A stretch of 36,174 bases of DNA from Candidatus Mediterraneibacter gallistercoris (GTDB taxonomy: Bacteria > Bacillota_A > Clostridia > Lachnospirales > Lachnospiraceae). The first letter of the stretch is position 1. Each line of letters opens with the position of its first letter. Both the position numbers and the translations under genes were made by a program. The DNA is taken from NCBI GenBank assembly GCA_019119745.1, contig DWWI01000195.1, positions 1 to 36,174 on the forward strand, given 5' to 3'. This document shows, in pieces, positions 25,636 through 35,000 of this stretch. Below the pieces are notes generated by a model, which searched no databases, was not told where the DNA came from, and saw only the letters and a list, made by a program, of their open reading frames with translations.

Positions 25636-25649
25636 AGAACAAACGTTCG
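25636..25649. promoter_or_regulatory. LexA-type operator 2 (at transcription start)
   Basis: AGAACAAACGTTCG contains a perfect GAAC-N4-GTTC core (25637-25648). Its complement matches the Bacillus SOS consensus at 12 of 14 positions. It also forms part of a 12-base inverted repeat with operator 1 (25604-25615 with 25643-25654). Confidence 0.72.
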
Positions 25650-25665
25650 ATTATCGGAGGACGCA

Positions 25666-26985
25666 ATGTGGGATAAGATACAGAAAGAAATGACACTGAA
25701 TGAGAAATTGAATATATTGTCTGATGCGGCGAAATATGATGTGTCCTGCAGCTCCAGCGGTGTTGAGAGAAAAGGGGACGGTACGGGGATGGGAAACTGC
25801 AGTAAAGCGGGAATTTGCCACAGTTTTTCGGCGGATGGACGCTGTATTTCGCTTTTGAAGATCCTGTTCACAAATGAATGCATTTATGACTGCAAATACT
25901 GTGTCAACCGCTCGTCGAATGATGTCAGACGGGCTTCTTTTACACCGGAGGAAATATGTACACTCACGATGGAATTTTACAGGAGAAATTACATTGAAGG
26001 CCTGTTCCTGAGCTCCGGTATCCTGAAAAGCCCGGATTATACTATGGAATTAATCTACGCCGCTTTATACAGGCTGAGACACGTATATAATTTTCAGGGA
26101 TATGTTCATGTAAAAGCAATTCCGGGCGCGGATCCGGGACTGATCCGAATGACGGGATACCTTGCGGACAGGATGAGCGTAAATGTAGAACTGCCTACCG
26201 CAGAAAGCCTGAGACTTCTTGCTCCGCACAAATCGAGAAAGAACATACTGACACCTATGCGGCTTGTTCAGAATCAGATGGAAGAAAATAAACATGAGAT
26301 TGCATTGTACCGGAATGCGCCCCGGTTTGTTCCTGCCGGACAAAGCACCCAGATGATCATTGGGGCTACTCCTGAGAGCGACTATCAGATTCTGAATGTG
26401 GCTGAAGCTTTGTATAAGAAATTTGACCTGAAAAGGGTATTTTATTCTGCTTTTGTTCCTGTCAATGAGGATCAGACACTTCCGGCTCTTGTTGACAACA
26501 AGCCTCCTCTTTTGCGGGAGCACCGGCTGTATCAGGCTGACTGGCTGCTGCGATATTATCATTTTAAAGCAAACGAGCTCCTGGATGAGGAGAATCCTAA
26601 TTTTAATGTTCTTCTGGATCCGAAGTGCTGCTGGGCATTGAAACATCTCGATATTTTTCCGGTAGAAATTAACCGGGCTGATTACAGAATACTGCTCCGT
26701 GTGCCCGGAATCGGTTATAAATCGGCAGGCAGAATCGTAAAAGCGCGAAGGATGGGAGCACTCGGGTTTGATGATCTGAAGAAAATAGGAGTTGTACTAA
26801 AGCGCGCATTGTATTTTATTACTTGTTCAGGAAAGATGTTATATCCGATCCGGATTGATGAGGACTATATTACGCGAAATTTATTGAATACAAAGGAAAG
26901 ACTTCCGGAGGGGGCTGACGGCGTAACATACCGTCAGCTGTCCCTGTTTGATGATGTAAACTTTAGCGGGGTGAACATATTATGA
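25666..26985 (+). CDS. Putative DNA modification/repair radical SAM protein (TIGR03916-like)
   Basis: A 439-residue radical SAM enzyme. The [4Fe-4S] ligands are C72, C76 and C79 in CIYDCKYC. Four more cysteines (C28, C45, C51, C60) come before them, possibly for a second cluster. LFLSSGILKSPDYTME follows as the SAM-binding strand. A helix-hairpin-helix DNA-binding motif (LLRVPGIGYKSAGRIV, about 343-358) lies in the C-terminal half, and the tail carries the beta-clamp motif QLSLF (424-428). This architecture matches the TIGR03916 family, annotated as putative DNA modification or repair and often paired with a uracil-DNA-glycosylase-linked partner. The reaction is unknown. CGGAGG precedes ATG 25666, and the promoter carries LexA-type boxes. 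Confidence 0.88.
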   Translation: MWDKIQKEMTLNEKLNILSDAAKYDVSCSSSGVERKGDGTGMGNCSKAGICHSFSADGRCISLLKILFTNECIYDCKYCVNRSSNDVRRASFTPEEICTLTMEFYRRNYIEGLFLSSGILKSPDYTMELIYAALYRLRHVYNFQGYVHVKAIPGADPGLIRMTGYLADRMSVNVELPTAESLRLLAPHKSRKNILTPMRLVQNQMEENKHEIALYRNAPRFVPAGQSTQMIIGATPESDYQILNVAEALYKKFDLKRVFYSAFVPVNEDQTLPALVDNKPPLLREHRLYQADWLLRYYHFKANELLDEENPNFNVLLDPKCCWALKHLDIFPVEINRADYRILLRVPGIGYKSAGRIVKARRMGALGFDDLKKIGVVLKRALYFITCSGKMLYPIRIDEDYITRNLLNTKERLPEGADGVTYRQLSLFDDVNFSGVNIL

Positions 26986-27773
26986 AAGAGATCTATATAT
27001 GTACTGATACACTTACAGGCCTCTGTTCGGCACTGCATGACGCATGGCTTGAGAACCGGAATGGTGAAGCGGGCATCGGGCTGCGCGGCAGGATACAACA
27101 GCAGCTTTTCTGCCAGTACAAGACTGTGGTGGAGACAGAAGATAAAGCCCGGCGCTTACAGCGTATGGTAAAGCGTTATCTCGGTTATAACGCCTATTGG
27201 GATATCTATTATGCTCTTCTGTCAGATGACCAGGAAAAGGGAACGGAAGTATTCCGGGTTATGCAGGAAGCGAGAAATATTAAGGACAGTCGAAAGATTA
27301 TGGATCATCTTGGTAATCCTGATGTGGCGAAAGTGTTTGCCATGAGCCGGAGCGTGTCGAATGAAGCCCATATGTATGAGGAATTCATCCGTTTCCGGGA
27401 GCTGGAAAATGGAGTTTTGTTTTCAGAGATTACCCCGAAATCCCAGGTGCTGACCTGCATCGGAGATCATTTTTCTGACAGGTTTCCGCTTGAAAACTGG
27501 GCAATATATGATAAGACCCACGAAGTTTTTCTTATCCATAAAAAACAGGAAAAATGGAGTCTTGTCTGGGGAAAATCGCCTGATCCAGAGGCTGCTGCGG
27601 CAGTATCTCAAGGAGAGACGGACTATGCATGCCTGTGGAAAGAATTTTTTGAAGCAGTTTCTATCAAGGAACGTGAGAATCCGAAGTGCCAGCAGAGTCA
27701 TCTTCCGCTCCGCTTTCGGGGAAATATGACAGAGTTTTCGTGTGAAGGCAACAGGGAGCCGTCTGTTTCCTGA
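26982..27773 (+). CDS. Probable DNA metabolism protein, DUF4130 / TIGR03915-like
   Basis: A 263-residue protein whose start overlaps the radical SAM stop in an ATGA, so the two are translationally coupled. The core (YLGYNAYWDIYYALLSDD, NPDVAKVFAMSRSVSNEAHMYEEFIRFRELENG, then SDRFPLENWAIYDKTHEVFLIH) matches the DUF4130/TIGR03915 family. That family is almost always paired with the radical SAM protein and in some bacteria is fused to a uracil-DNA-glycosylase-like domain. No such domain is present here, and no catalytic motif is evident to me. It probably acts with the radical SAM enzyme on damaged or modified nucleic acid. Confidence 0.84.
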   Translation: MKEIYICTDTLTGLCSALHDAWLENRNGEAGIGLRGRIQQQLFCQYKTVVETEDKARRLQRMVKRYLGYNAYWDIYYALLSDDQEKGTEVFRVMQEARNIKDSRKIMDHLGNPDVAKVFAMSRSVSNEAHMYEEFIRFRELENGVLFSEITPKSQVLTCIGDHFSDRFPLENWAIYDKTHEVFLIHKKQEKWSLVWGKSPDPEAAAAVSQGETDYACLWKEFFEAVSIKERENPKCQQSHLPLRFRGNMTEFSCEGNREPSVS

Positions 27774-27829
27774 TATCAGGTGTAACAGTTTTTCCCTTTC
27801 GTCCGTGGCGGCTGAACTGTTAAAAAATG

Positions 27830-27858
27830 TTGTATTAATCAGAAAATAAGATTATGAT
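27830..27858 (+). promoter_or_regulatory. Promoter of the nuclease-helicase gene
   Basis: TTGTAT (27830-27835) and TATGAT (27853-27858) are 17 bases apart. A leader of about 57 bases precedes the GTG start. No LexA-type box is seen here. Confidence 0.65.
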
Positions 27859-27922
27859 AGATACATCATCGCATCTGCGTACAGGATGAAATATATGTCA
27901 TGAAAGAGGCGGCAGTATAGAA

Positions 27923-30286
27923 GTGGAAATAGGTGAAGAGGAAAAGGTTATCCGCGTCTCTGTGAGAAATCTGGTTGAATTTATATTGAGAAGCGGAGAC
28001 ATTGATAACAGAACTTCCGGAAGCGTGGATAAAGAGGCAATGCTGATGGGCGGCCGCCTGCATCGGAAGATACAGAGAAGTATGGGATCGGATTATCATG
28101 CAGAGGTAATCCTGAAAACTGTGGTTCCATGTGAAGGGTTCAGGTTACAGATAGAGGGACGTGCAGACGGTATAATTATCCGTGAGCAGAATGGGGAAAA
28201 AGAAGTATCCGTCGACGAGATAAAGGGGGTTTTACGGGATCTGGAACATATAACAGAGCCATTGAAAGTCCATCTTGCGCAGGCAAAGTGTTATGCGTAT
28301 ATTTATGCGGATCAGAACAGATTAGAAAAGATAAAAGTTCAGATGACATATTGTCATCTTGATACAGAAGAGATTAAGCGGTTCTATCTGGAATATTCGA
28401 AAGAGGAACTGGAAGAATGGTTTGATGATCTGATCAGCCGGTATGAAAAGTGGGCGAAATTCCAGATTGAATGGGAGATGACAAGAAATGCGTCGATAAA
28501 GGAAACGGAATTCCCGTATCCGTACCGTCCGGGACAGCGGGATGTGGCGGCTGCTGTCTATCGTACGATTCTGCGGAGAAAAAAACTTTTTATTCAGGCT
28601 CCCACGGGTGTGGGAAAAACGATTTCAACGGTATTTCCGGCGGTAAAGGCAGTGGGGGAGGGACTGGGGGATAAGATTTTTTATCTGACAGCGAAGACAA
28701 TCACCAGAACTGTGGCTGAGCAGGCGTTCCGTATAATGAAAGAGCAGGGGCTGCACATGAAAGTGCTTACCATTACCGCTAAAGAAAAAATCTGTTTCTG
28801 TGAGGAGACTGCCTGCAATCCGGATGCCTGCCCTTATGCAAAAGGGCATTTTGACAGGGTAAATGATGCGGTCTATGATATGCTGATGGATGAAAATGAT
28901 ATTGATCGGGCGGCGATTGAGAGACAGGCTGAGAAATTTAAAGTGTGCCCATTTGAACTTTCCCTTGATATTTCTACATGGGTTGACGCTGTGATCTGCG
29001 ATTATAATTATGTATTTGACCCGAACGCACATCTGAAACGCTTTTTTTCAGAAGGGAGCGGCGGGAATTATATTTTTCTGATCGACGAAGCGCATAATCT
29101 GGTAGAGCGCGGGAGAGAGATGTACAGCGCGGCATTATATAAAGAAGATTTTCTGGAGCTGAGAAAACTGATAAAGAATCTGGACGGGAAGATGGCGCGC
29201 CGGCTCGGGGAAGTGAATAAACTGTTTCTGGAGCTGAAACGTGAATGTAAGGATTATCAGATTCTTAACAGTGTCTCCCATATAGCACTTAAATTGATGA
29301 ATCTTTTGTCGGAGATGGAGCGGTTCCTGGAAGAGCCGTCGGACGATGCCATACGGGAAAGTGTGCTTAATCTGTATTTTCAGGTGAGATCTTTTATCGG
29401 TATACACGACATCCTTGATGAAAATTATGTGGTATACAGCGAACTTGAAGAGAACGGAAGATTCAAAATAAAGCTTTTCTGCGTAAATCCGGCGGAAAAT
29501 CTGCAAAATTATCTGGAGTACGGAAGTGGTACGGTGTTTTTCTCCGCAACCCTTCTCCCAATCCATTATTATAAGAGTCTTTTATCGGTAGAAAAAGACG
29601 ATTATGCAATTTATGCACAGTCTGCCTTTCCAAAAGAAAATATGCTGCTTCTGCAGGCCAGAGATGTGAGTACAAGATACACGATGAGAGGCAGGGATAT
29701 GTACCGGCGATATGCCGATTATCTTGGGAGAACGGTGCGATGCAAAAAAGGAAATTATATGGCATTCTTTCCGTCTTATAAATTTATGGAAGCGGTATAC
29801 GAACAATTCGTCCTCACTCAGGAGGGAATCGACGTGATCCTGCAGTCTCAGAATATGGGAGAGAAGGAGAGAGAAGAATTTCTTGAAGAGTTTGACCGTG
29901 AAAGGGAGAACAGCCTCATCGGTTTCTGCGTGATGGGCGGGGTGTTTTCGGAAGGAATTGATCTGACAGCAGACCGCCTGATCGGTGCGATTATTGTGGG
30001 GACAGGGCTTCCTCAGGTTTGCAATGACCGGGAGATTCTGAAAGGATATTTCGACGCCCGGGGAATGAGAGGTTTTGATTACGCCTATCTTTATCCGGGG
30101 ATTAACAAGGTGCTTCAGTCCGCAGGACGCGTGATACGTACAGAGACGGACAGAGGAATCATATTGCTGCTTGATGAGCGTTTCTCCCAAAGACAGTACA
30201 GAGACAGCTTCCCGAGGGAATGGGAAAACTGCCATGTCTGTACCATGCTGACGCTTGAGGATTACATAGAGTCATTCTGGAAATAG
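27923..30286 (+). CDS. Cas4-like nuclease fused to an XPD/DinG-type Fe-S DNA helicase
   Basis: A 787-residue protein. Residues about 40-165 have a PD-(D/E)XK nuclease core of the Cas4/AddB type: GRADG with D82, DEIK with E99 and K101, and QAKCYAY (120-126). A superfamily 2 helicase follows: Walker A APTGVGKT (226-233), an Fe-S cysteine set (C291, C293, C298, C303, C342), DEAH at 388-391, FFSATLL, GVFSEGIDL and QSAGRVIRTE, the layout of XPD and DinG. It would unwind and nick or trim DNA 5' flaps or damaged forks. GTG 27923 follows AGAGGCGG; an upstream ATG is closed by a stop. It may cooperate with the preceding repair genes. Its last 25 bases overlap the opposing LysR gene. Confidence 0.86.
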   Translation: MEIGEEEKVIRVSVRNLVEFILRSGDIDNRTSGSVDKEAMLMGGRLHRKIQRSMGSDYHAEVILKTVVPCEGFRLQIEGRADGIIIREQNGEKEVSVDEIKGVLRDLEHITEPLKVHLAQAKCYAYIYADQNRLEKIKVQMTYCHLDTEEIKRFYLEYSKEELEEWFDDLISRYEKWAKFQIEWEMTRNASIKETEFPYPYRPGQRDVAAAVYRTILRRKKLFIQAPTGVGKTISTVFPAVKAVGEGLGDKIFYLTAKTITRTVAEQAFRIMKEQGLHMKVLTITAKEKICFCEETACNPDACPYAKGHFDRVNDAVYDMLMDENDIDRAAIERQAEKFKVCPFELSLDISTWVDAVICDYNYVFDPNAHLKRFFSEGSGGNYIFLIDEAHNLVERGREMYSAALYKEDFLELRKLIKNLDGKMARRLGEVNKLFLELKRECKDYQILNSVSHIALKLMNLLSEMERFLEEPSDDAIRESVLNLYFQVRSFIGIHDILDENYVVYSELEENGRFKIKLFCVNPAENLQNYLEYGSGTVFFSATLLPIHYYKSLLSVEKDDYAIYAQSAFPKENMLLLQARDVSTRYTMRGRDMYRRYADYLGRTVRCKKGNYMAFFPSYKFMEAVYEQFVLTQEGIDVILQSQNMGEKEREEFLEEFDRERENSLIGFCVMGGVFSEGIDLTADRLIGAIIVGTGLPQVCNDREILKGYFDARGMRGFDYAYLYPGINKVLQSAGRVIRTETDRGIILLLDERFSQRQYRDSFPREWENCHVCTMLTLEDYIESFWK

Positions 30287-31152
30287 CTGAGGAATTCCAT
30301 TGATGCTCTTGAAAGCGGAAGCTGGTCGTTGTAAGCGACGGCAAGTTCACGGAAAGGAAGCTCTTCTTTTGTCTTCAATAGAAAGAGGTTATCTGACTGT
30401 TCCGTAATACAGTAGTCCGGTACAAAAGCAATTCCCAGGCCGATGCGTGCAAGATCAACAAGCAGGTCATTGCTTGTCAGTTCAATCTCCGGAACGAGAT
30501 CCAGCTGATGCTGCTGGAATACCTGGTGAAGAAATTCATTGGTCGTACTGTTTTTGTCCAGCATGAGAATAGGATAATGCAGCAGTTCGGAGAAAGAGAC
30601 TGTGCGATCCTTCAGCTCCCGGAAAGGACTGCCGGCAATAAACACGTCGTGGAACTGTTTGATCCTAAGAACAGAAGTAGCGGTACCCAGATGATTGTTC
30701 GGATAGTTCACTACGATCAGATCTACCTGGCCGTTTCTCAGCAGTTCCGCGCATTTCATGGATGTCTGATTAATTACTTTGATATGAGCTCCGGGAAATG
30801 CCTTGTGAAATCGCTCGAGATAAGGAATCAGGAAGTAACGGCAGATTGTATCGCTGGCTCCTATACGGATCTGACCGCCCGTCGAAGCGGCATCGATGAG
30901 CTGTGCCTCGCCTTTTTGTATCAGATTCATCGCAGGTTCTATATGCCGCATAAGGATTTCGCCCTCAGGTGTCAGCTGGACTTTTTTTGTGCTCCGTATG
31001 AAAAGTGTCTGATCCAGTTTTCGCTCCAGTGTTTTGATGGACTGGCTTACAGCAGACTGGGAAATGAAGAGCTGCTTGGAGGCCTCGGAAAAATTCAGAG
31101 TTGACGCCACGTGATAGAATACTTTATATAGTTCGTAATTAATATCGATCAT
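30262..31152 (-). CDS. LysR-family transcriptional regulator
   Basis: A 296-residue regulator. The N-terminal winged helix-turn-helix spans about residues 1-60 (FYHVASTLNFSEASKQLFISQSAVSQSIKTLE), and the effector-binding domain begins GGQIRIGASDTICRY near 92. The inducer is unknown; the domain resembles the CysL/CbbR branch only loosely. On the reverse strand AGGAGG lies seven bases before the ATG at 31152. The gene diverges from the DUF1461 gene across 84 bases, a common arrangement for a regulator and its target. Its stop codon lies inside the helicase gene, giving a 25-base convergent overlap. Confidence 0.93.
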   Translation of the reverse strand: MIDINYELYKVFYHVASTLNFSEASKQLFISQSAVSQSIKTLERKLDQTLFIRSTKKVQLTPEGEILMRHIEPAMNLIQKGEAQLIDAASTGGQIRIGASDTICRYFLIPYLERFHKAFPGAHIKVINQTSMKCAELLRNGQVDLIVVNYPNNHLGTATSVLRIKQFHDVFIAGSPFRELKDRTVSFSELLHYPILMLDKNSTTNEFLHQVFQQHQLDLVPEIELTSNDLLVDLARIGLGIAFVPDYCITEQSDNLFLLKTKEELPFRELAVAYNDQLPLSRASMEFLSYFQNDSM

Positions 31153-31181
31153 TATAAGACCTCCTAATAAATAATAATTCT

Positions 31182-31210
31182 ATTATAAGCTATAAAAAAG
31201 AGAATTACAA
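31182..31210 (-). promoter_or_regulatory. Promoter of the LysR gene
   Basis: On the reverse strand TTGTAA (31210-31205) and a perfect TATAAT (31187-31182) are 17 bases apart. It occupies the divergent intergenic region, so LysR binding there could control both genes. Confidence 0.72.
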
Positions 31211-31236
31211 CATTACACGGAAAGGATTGACGTAAG

Positions 31237-31932
31237 ATGAAAAAATTGCACTGGTGCGCAGGAATAATCCTGGGATTTTCTGTTATAGCCGCACTGCTTA
31301 TTACGAGTTTTGAGATAGCTATGTATTCGGATTTTGATGTGTACCGGTATGAGTATGAAAAGTATGATGTGCTGTCCGATCTGGATATGAACATGGATGA
31401 TGTGATGTATGTGACCCATGAAATGATGGATTATCTGCGAGGGAAAGGGGATACTCTTTCTGTGATGACAACAGTTGAGGGACAGGAGCAGGATTTCTTT
31501 AACGAACAGGACCGGTTTCATATGGGAGAAGTGCGCGACTTGTTTATCGGAGGGCTGAATATCCGGTTCGGGGCATGCGTTGCGGCTGTTTTGTGTATTC
31601 TGTTTCTTATAATTACACGGGCGGATATAAAAAAGATTATACCGCGGTCATATTGGATTGCTTTGGGAATAACCGGGACGGCAGTGCTTTTCCTTGGAAT
31701 CGCGGCAGTGGTCGACTTTGATTCTGTGTTTGTACAGTTCCATCACATATTTTTTGATAATGATCTGTGGATCTTTGATCCGGCTGAAGATTACATGATC
31801 CGGATGCTCCCCGAAGGACTGTTTTACGATATGGTAATGAGAATAGGGGCTGTTTTTGTGGCTTCGCTTGTAGTGCTTCTGGCGCTGAGCTTCATACCGA
31901 AGATACTGGATCGAAAAAAGAAATTAGCATGA
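31237..31932 (+). CDS. DUF1461 / TIGR01906-family membrane protein
   Basis: A 231-residue membrane protein with four hydrophobic segments (about residues 8-25, 105-130, 140-165 and 205-225). The diagnostic family stretch FHHIFFDNDLWIFDPAEDYMIRMLPEGLFYD occupies about 169-199 here (cited in part: IFFDNDLWIFDPAED). This marks the TIGR01906/DUF1461 family, whose function is not established; Lit-like members act on lipoproteins, but I see nothing specific to support that here. A large extracytoplasmic loop lies between the first two segments. GGAAAGGA precedes the ATG. It is divergent from the LysR gene, which may regulate it. Confidence 0.85.
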   Translation: MKKLHWCAGIILGFSVIAALLITSFEIAMYSDFDVYRYEYEKYDVLSDLDMNMDDVMYVTHEMMDYLRGKGDTLSVMTTVEGQEQDFFNEQDRFHMGEVRDLFIGGLNIRFGACVAAVLCILFLIITRADIKKIIPRSYWIALGITGTAVLFLGIAAVVDFDSVFVQFHHIFFDNDLWIFDPAEDYMIRMLPEGLFYDMVMRIGAVFVASLVVLLALSFIPKILDRKKKLA

Positions 31933-31934
31933 CT

Positions 31935-31954
31935 TATAACTAATTTAAGTTATA
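31935..31954. repeat. Short dyad upstream of purL
   Basis: TATAACT (31935-31941) and AGTTATA (31948-31954) form a 7-base dyad with a six-base centre in the AT-rich gap before purL. It could be an operator or a weak terminator for the DUF1461 gene; there is no T-run. Confidence 0.35.
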
Positions 31955-32047
31955 TTAATTATACTAATGAAGTGAAGTGTGGTACGATACTAACAGATAT
32001 CATTTTGGGTGCACGAGGCACGAATAATCATGCAAAGGAGATTTTAT

Positions 32048-35000
32048 ATGGGCAGCGTAAGACGTGTATTTGTAGAAAAGAAACCAGATTATGCCGTTGC
32101 GGCAAAGGAACTGCGTCATGAGATCAGACGTTATCTTGGAATCATGGATGTGACAGGAGTGCGTGTATTGATCCGGTATGATGTGGAGAACATTTCCGAC
32201 GATACATTTGAAAAAGCGTGCAGCGGAGTGTTTGCAGAGCCGCCGGTAGATATCCTTTACAGGGAAGAGTATCCACTGTCTGAGGGAGACCGCAGCTTTT
32301 CCGTAGAATTTCTGCCGGGGCAGTTTGACCAGAGAGCAGATTCGGCGGAACAGTGCCTCCGTTTTATCAAAGAAGATGAAAGTCCTGTGATCCGCACAGC
32401 GACTACTTATGTGATTGAAGGTAATATTTCTGATGATGAATTTGATGCAATCCGCAATCACTGCATCAATCCGGTGGATTCCAGAGAGGCGTCAGAGGAG
32501 AAGCCGGAAACGCTTGTTTCATCATTTGAGGAACCGGCAGATATCCTTGTGTTTGAAGGATTTAAAGATATGGCTGAAGATGAACTGAAAAAGCTGTATG
32601 ACTCACTTGGCCTTGCCATGACATTTAAGGATTTCCTGCATATTCAGAATTACTATAAAGGGGAAGAACACCGTGATCCGACTATGACGGAAATTCGTGT
32701 CCTGGATACGTACTGGTCAGATCACTGCCGCCATACGACTTTCTCGACAGAGTTAAAAGACGTACAATTTGATGATGGATATTACAGAAAGCCGATCGAG
32801 GATACGTATCGCGAATATCTGAAAGACCACAGTGAGATCTTTGCAGGAAGAGAAGATAAGTTTGTCTGCCTGATGGATCTTGCGCTTATGGCCATGAGAA
32901 GGCTGAAAAAGGAAGGGAAACTTGCGGATCAGGAAGAGTCTGATGAGATCAATGCGTGCAGTATAGTTGTACCGATTAAAGTTGACGGTGTTGAAGAAGA
33001 ATGGCTGATCAACTTCAAGAATGAAACGCATAACCATCCGACAGAAATCGAGCCTTTCGGAGGTGCCGCAACATGTCTGGGAGGCGCTATCCGTGATCCT
33101 CTTTCGGGAAGAACTTATGTATATCAGGCAATGCGTGTAACCGGTGCGGCAGATCCTACTGTATCTGTAAAAGATACATTGAAAGGAAAGCTTCCGCAGA
33201 AGAAACTGGTACGCGAAGCTGCTCACGGCTATAGTTCCTACGGAAACCAGATCGGTCTGGCAACAGGACTTGTAAAAGAAATCTATCATCCGGACTATGT
33301 GGCGAAACGTATGGAAATCGGTGCTGTTCTCGGCGCAGCGCCGAGACGCGCCGTAATCCGTGAAAATTCAGATCCCGGAGATATTATCATTCTGCTCGGC
33401 GGCCGGACGGGACGTGACGGATGCGGCGGAGCTACAGGATCCTCTAAGGTTCATACAGAAGAGTCGATAGAGACCTGCGGCGCGGAAGTACAGAAAGGTA
33501 ATCCGCCTACAGAGCGTAAGATCCAGCGGTTGTTCCGCCGCGAGGAAGTCAGCCGGCTGATCAAAAAATGCAATGACTTCGGTGCGGGCGGGGTTTCTGT
33601 TGCTATCGGAGAACTTGCGGACGGCCTTAGAGTGGAACTTGACAAAGTTCCGAAGAAATATGCAGGCCTTGATGGAACTGAGATTGCGATTTCCGAGTCT
33701 CAGGAGCGTATGGCTGTTGTTGTAGATCCGAAAGACGTAGATGAATTTATGTCTTATGCCAAAGAAGAAAATCTGGAAGCGACAAAAGTAGCTGTTGTAA
33801 CAGAGGAACCGAGACTTGTACTGATCTGGAGAGGAAAAGAGATCGTGAACCTTTCCCGTGCTTTCCTGGATACAAACGGTGCGCATCAGGAAACAAATGT
33901 AGAAGTTGAGATGCCGGAGCAGGAGGGCAGTCTCTTCAGAAGAAATGAGATTAATGATGTAAGATCAGCATGGCTCAATACACTGGCAGATCTCAATGTG
34001 TGCTCTCAGAAGGGACTTGTTGAGATGTTCGACGGCTCCATCGGTGCAGGCTCAGTGTTTATGCCTCATGGAGGAAAGTATCAGCTTACCGAAACTCAGG
34101 CCATGGTAGCAAAAGTTCCGGTTCAGAAGGGAAAGACGGACAGTGTCTCTATGATGAGCTATGGATTTGACCCATATCTGTCGAGCTGGAGCCCATATCA
34201 CGGTGCTGTTTATGCTGTGACAGAATCAATAGCGAAGATTGTTGCTGCAGGCGGAGATTACAGGAAGATCCGTTTTACATTCCAGGAGTACTTCCGTCGT
34301 ATGTCCGAGGATCCGAAGCGGTGGAGCCAGCCTTTTGCTTCTCTTCTCGGAGCTTATGCGGCACAGATCGGTTTTGGCCTTCCGTCGATCGGGGGCAAAG
34401 ACAGTATGTCCGGAACATTCCAGAATATTGATGTACCGCCTACGCTTGTATCCTTTGCCGTTGATATGGCGCTTGATAAAGACATTATCACACCGGAGCT
34501 TAAGAAAGCGGGAAATAAGCTTGTATGGCTCAGAATCGAGAAAGATGAATATGATCTTCCGGTTTATGACAGGGTAATGGAACAGTATGGAAAGTTCCAG
34601 GAGGATATCAGATCCGGAAGAATTGTGTCTGCCTATGCGCTTGACCGACACGGCGTGATCGCCGCTGTCAGCAAAATGGCATTCGGCAACCGAATGGGCG
34701 TAAAGATTGAACATAGTATGGATCCGCGCGATATGTTTGCACCTGCGTTTGGAGATATTATCGCAGAAGTAGAGGACGGACAGGTCGGTAATCTGCAGAT
34801 TACATATACTGTGATCGGAGAAGTGACCGACAGAGACAGTTTTGAGTACGGCAGCACCCGGATCGGCATTGGTGAAGCACTGGGCGCATGGACGGGAACT
34901 CTTGAAAAAGTATTTGCGACAAAATCAGAAGAAAGTTCAGACAGTCCGGTGGAAGAAAAGCTCTACAATACTTCAGACGTACATATTTGCAGCCATAAGA

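Noticed and set aside
27784..27821. Terminator between the DUF4130 gene and the helicase (AACAGTT with AACTGTT)
   Set aside because: A 7-bp AT-rich stem with a 24-base loop and an A-rich, not T-rich, downstream sequence is too weak to call.
32018..32032. PurR-box-like ACGAATAAT before purL
   Set aside because: A single short imperfect match. PurR control in Bacilli uses paired boxes, which I do not see, and no purine riboswitch core is visible.
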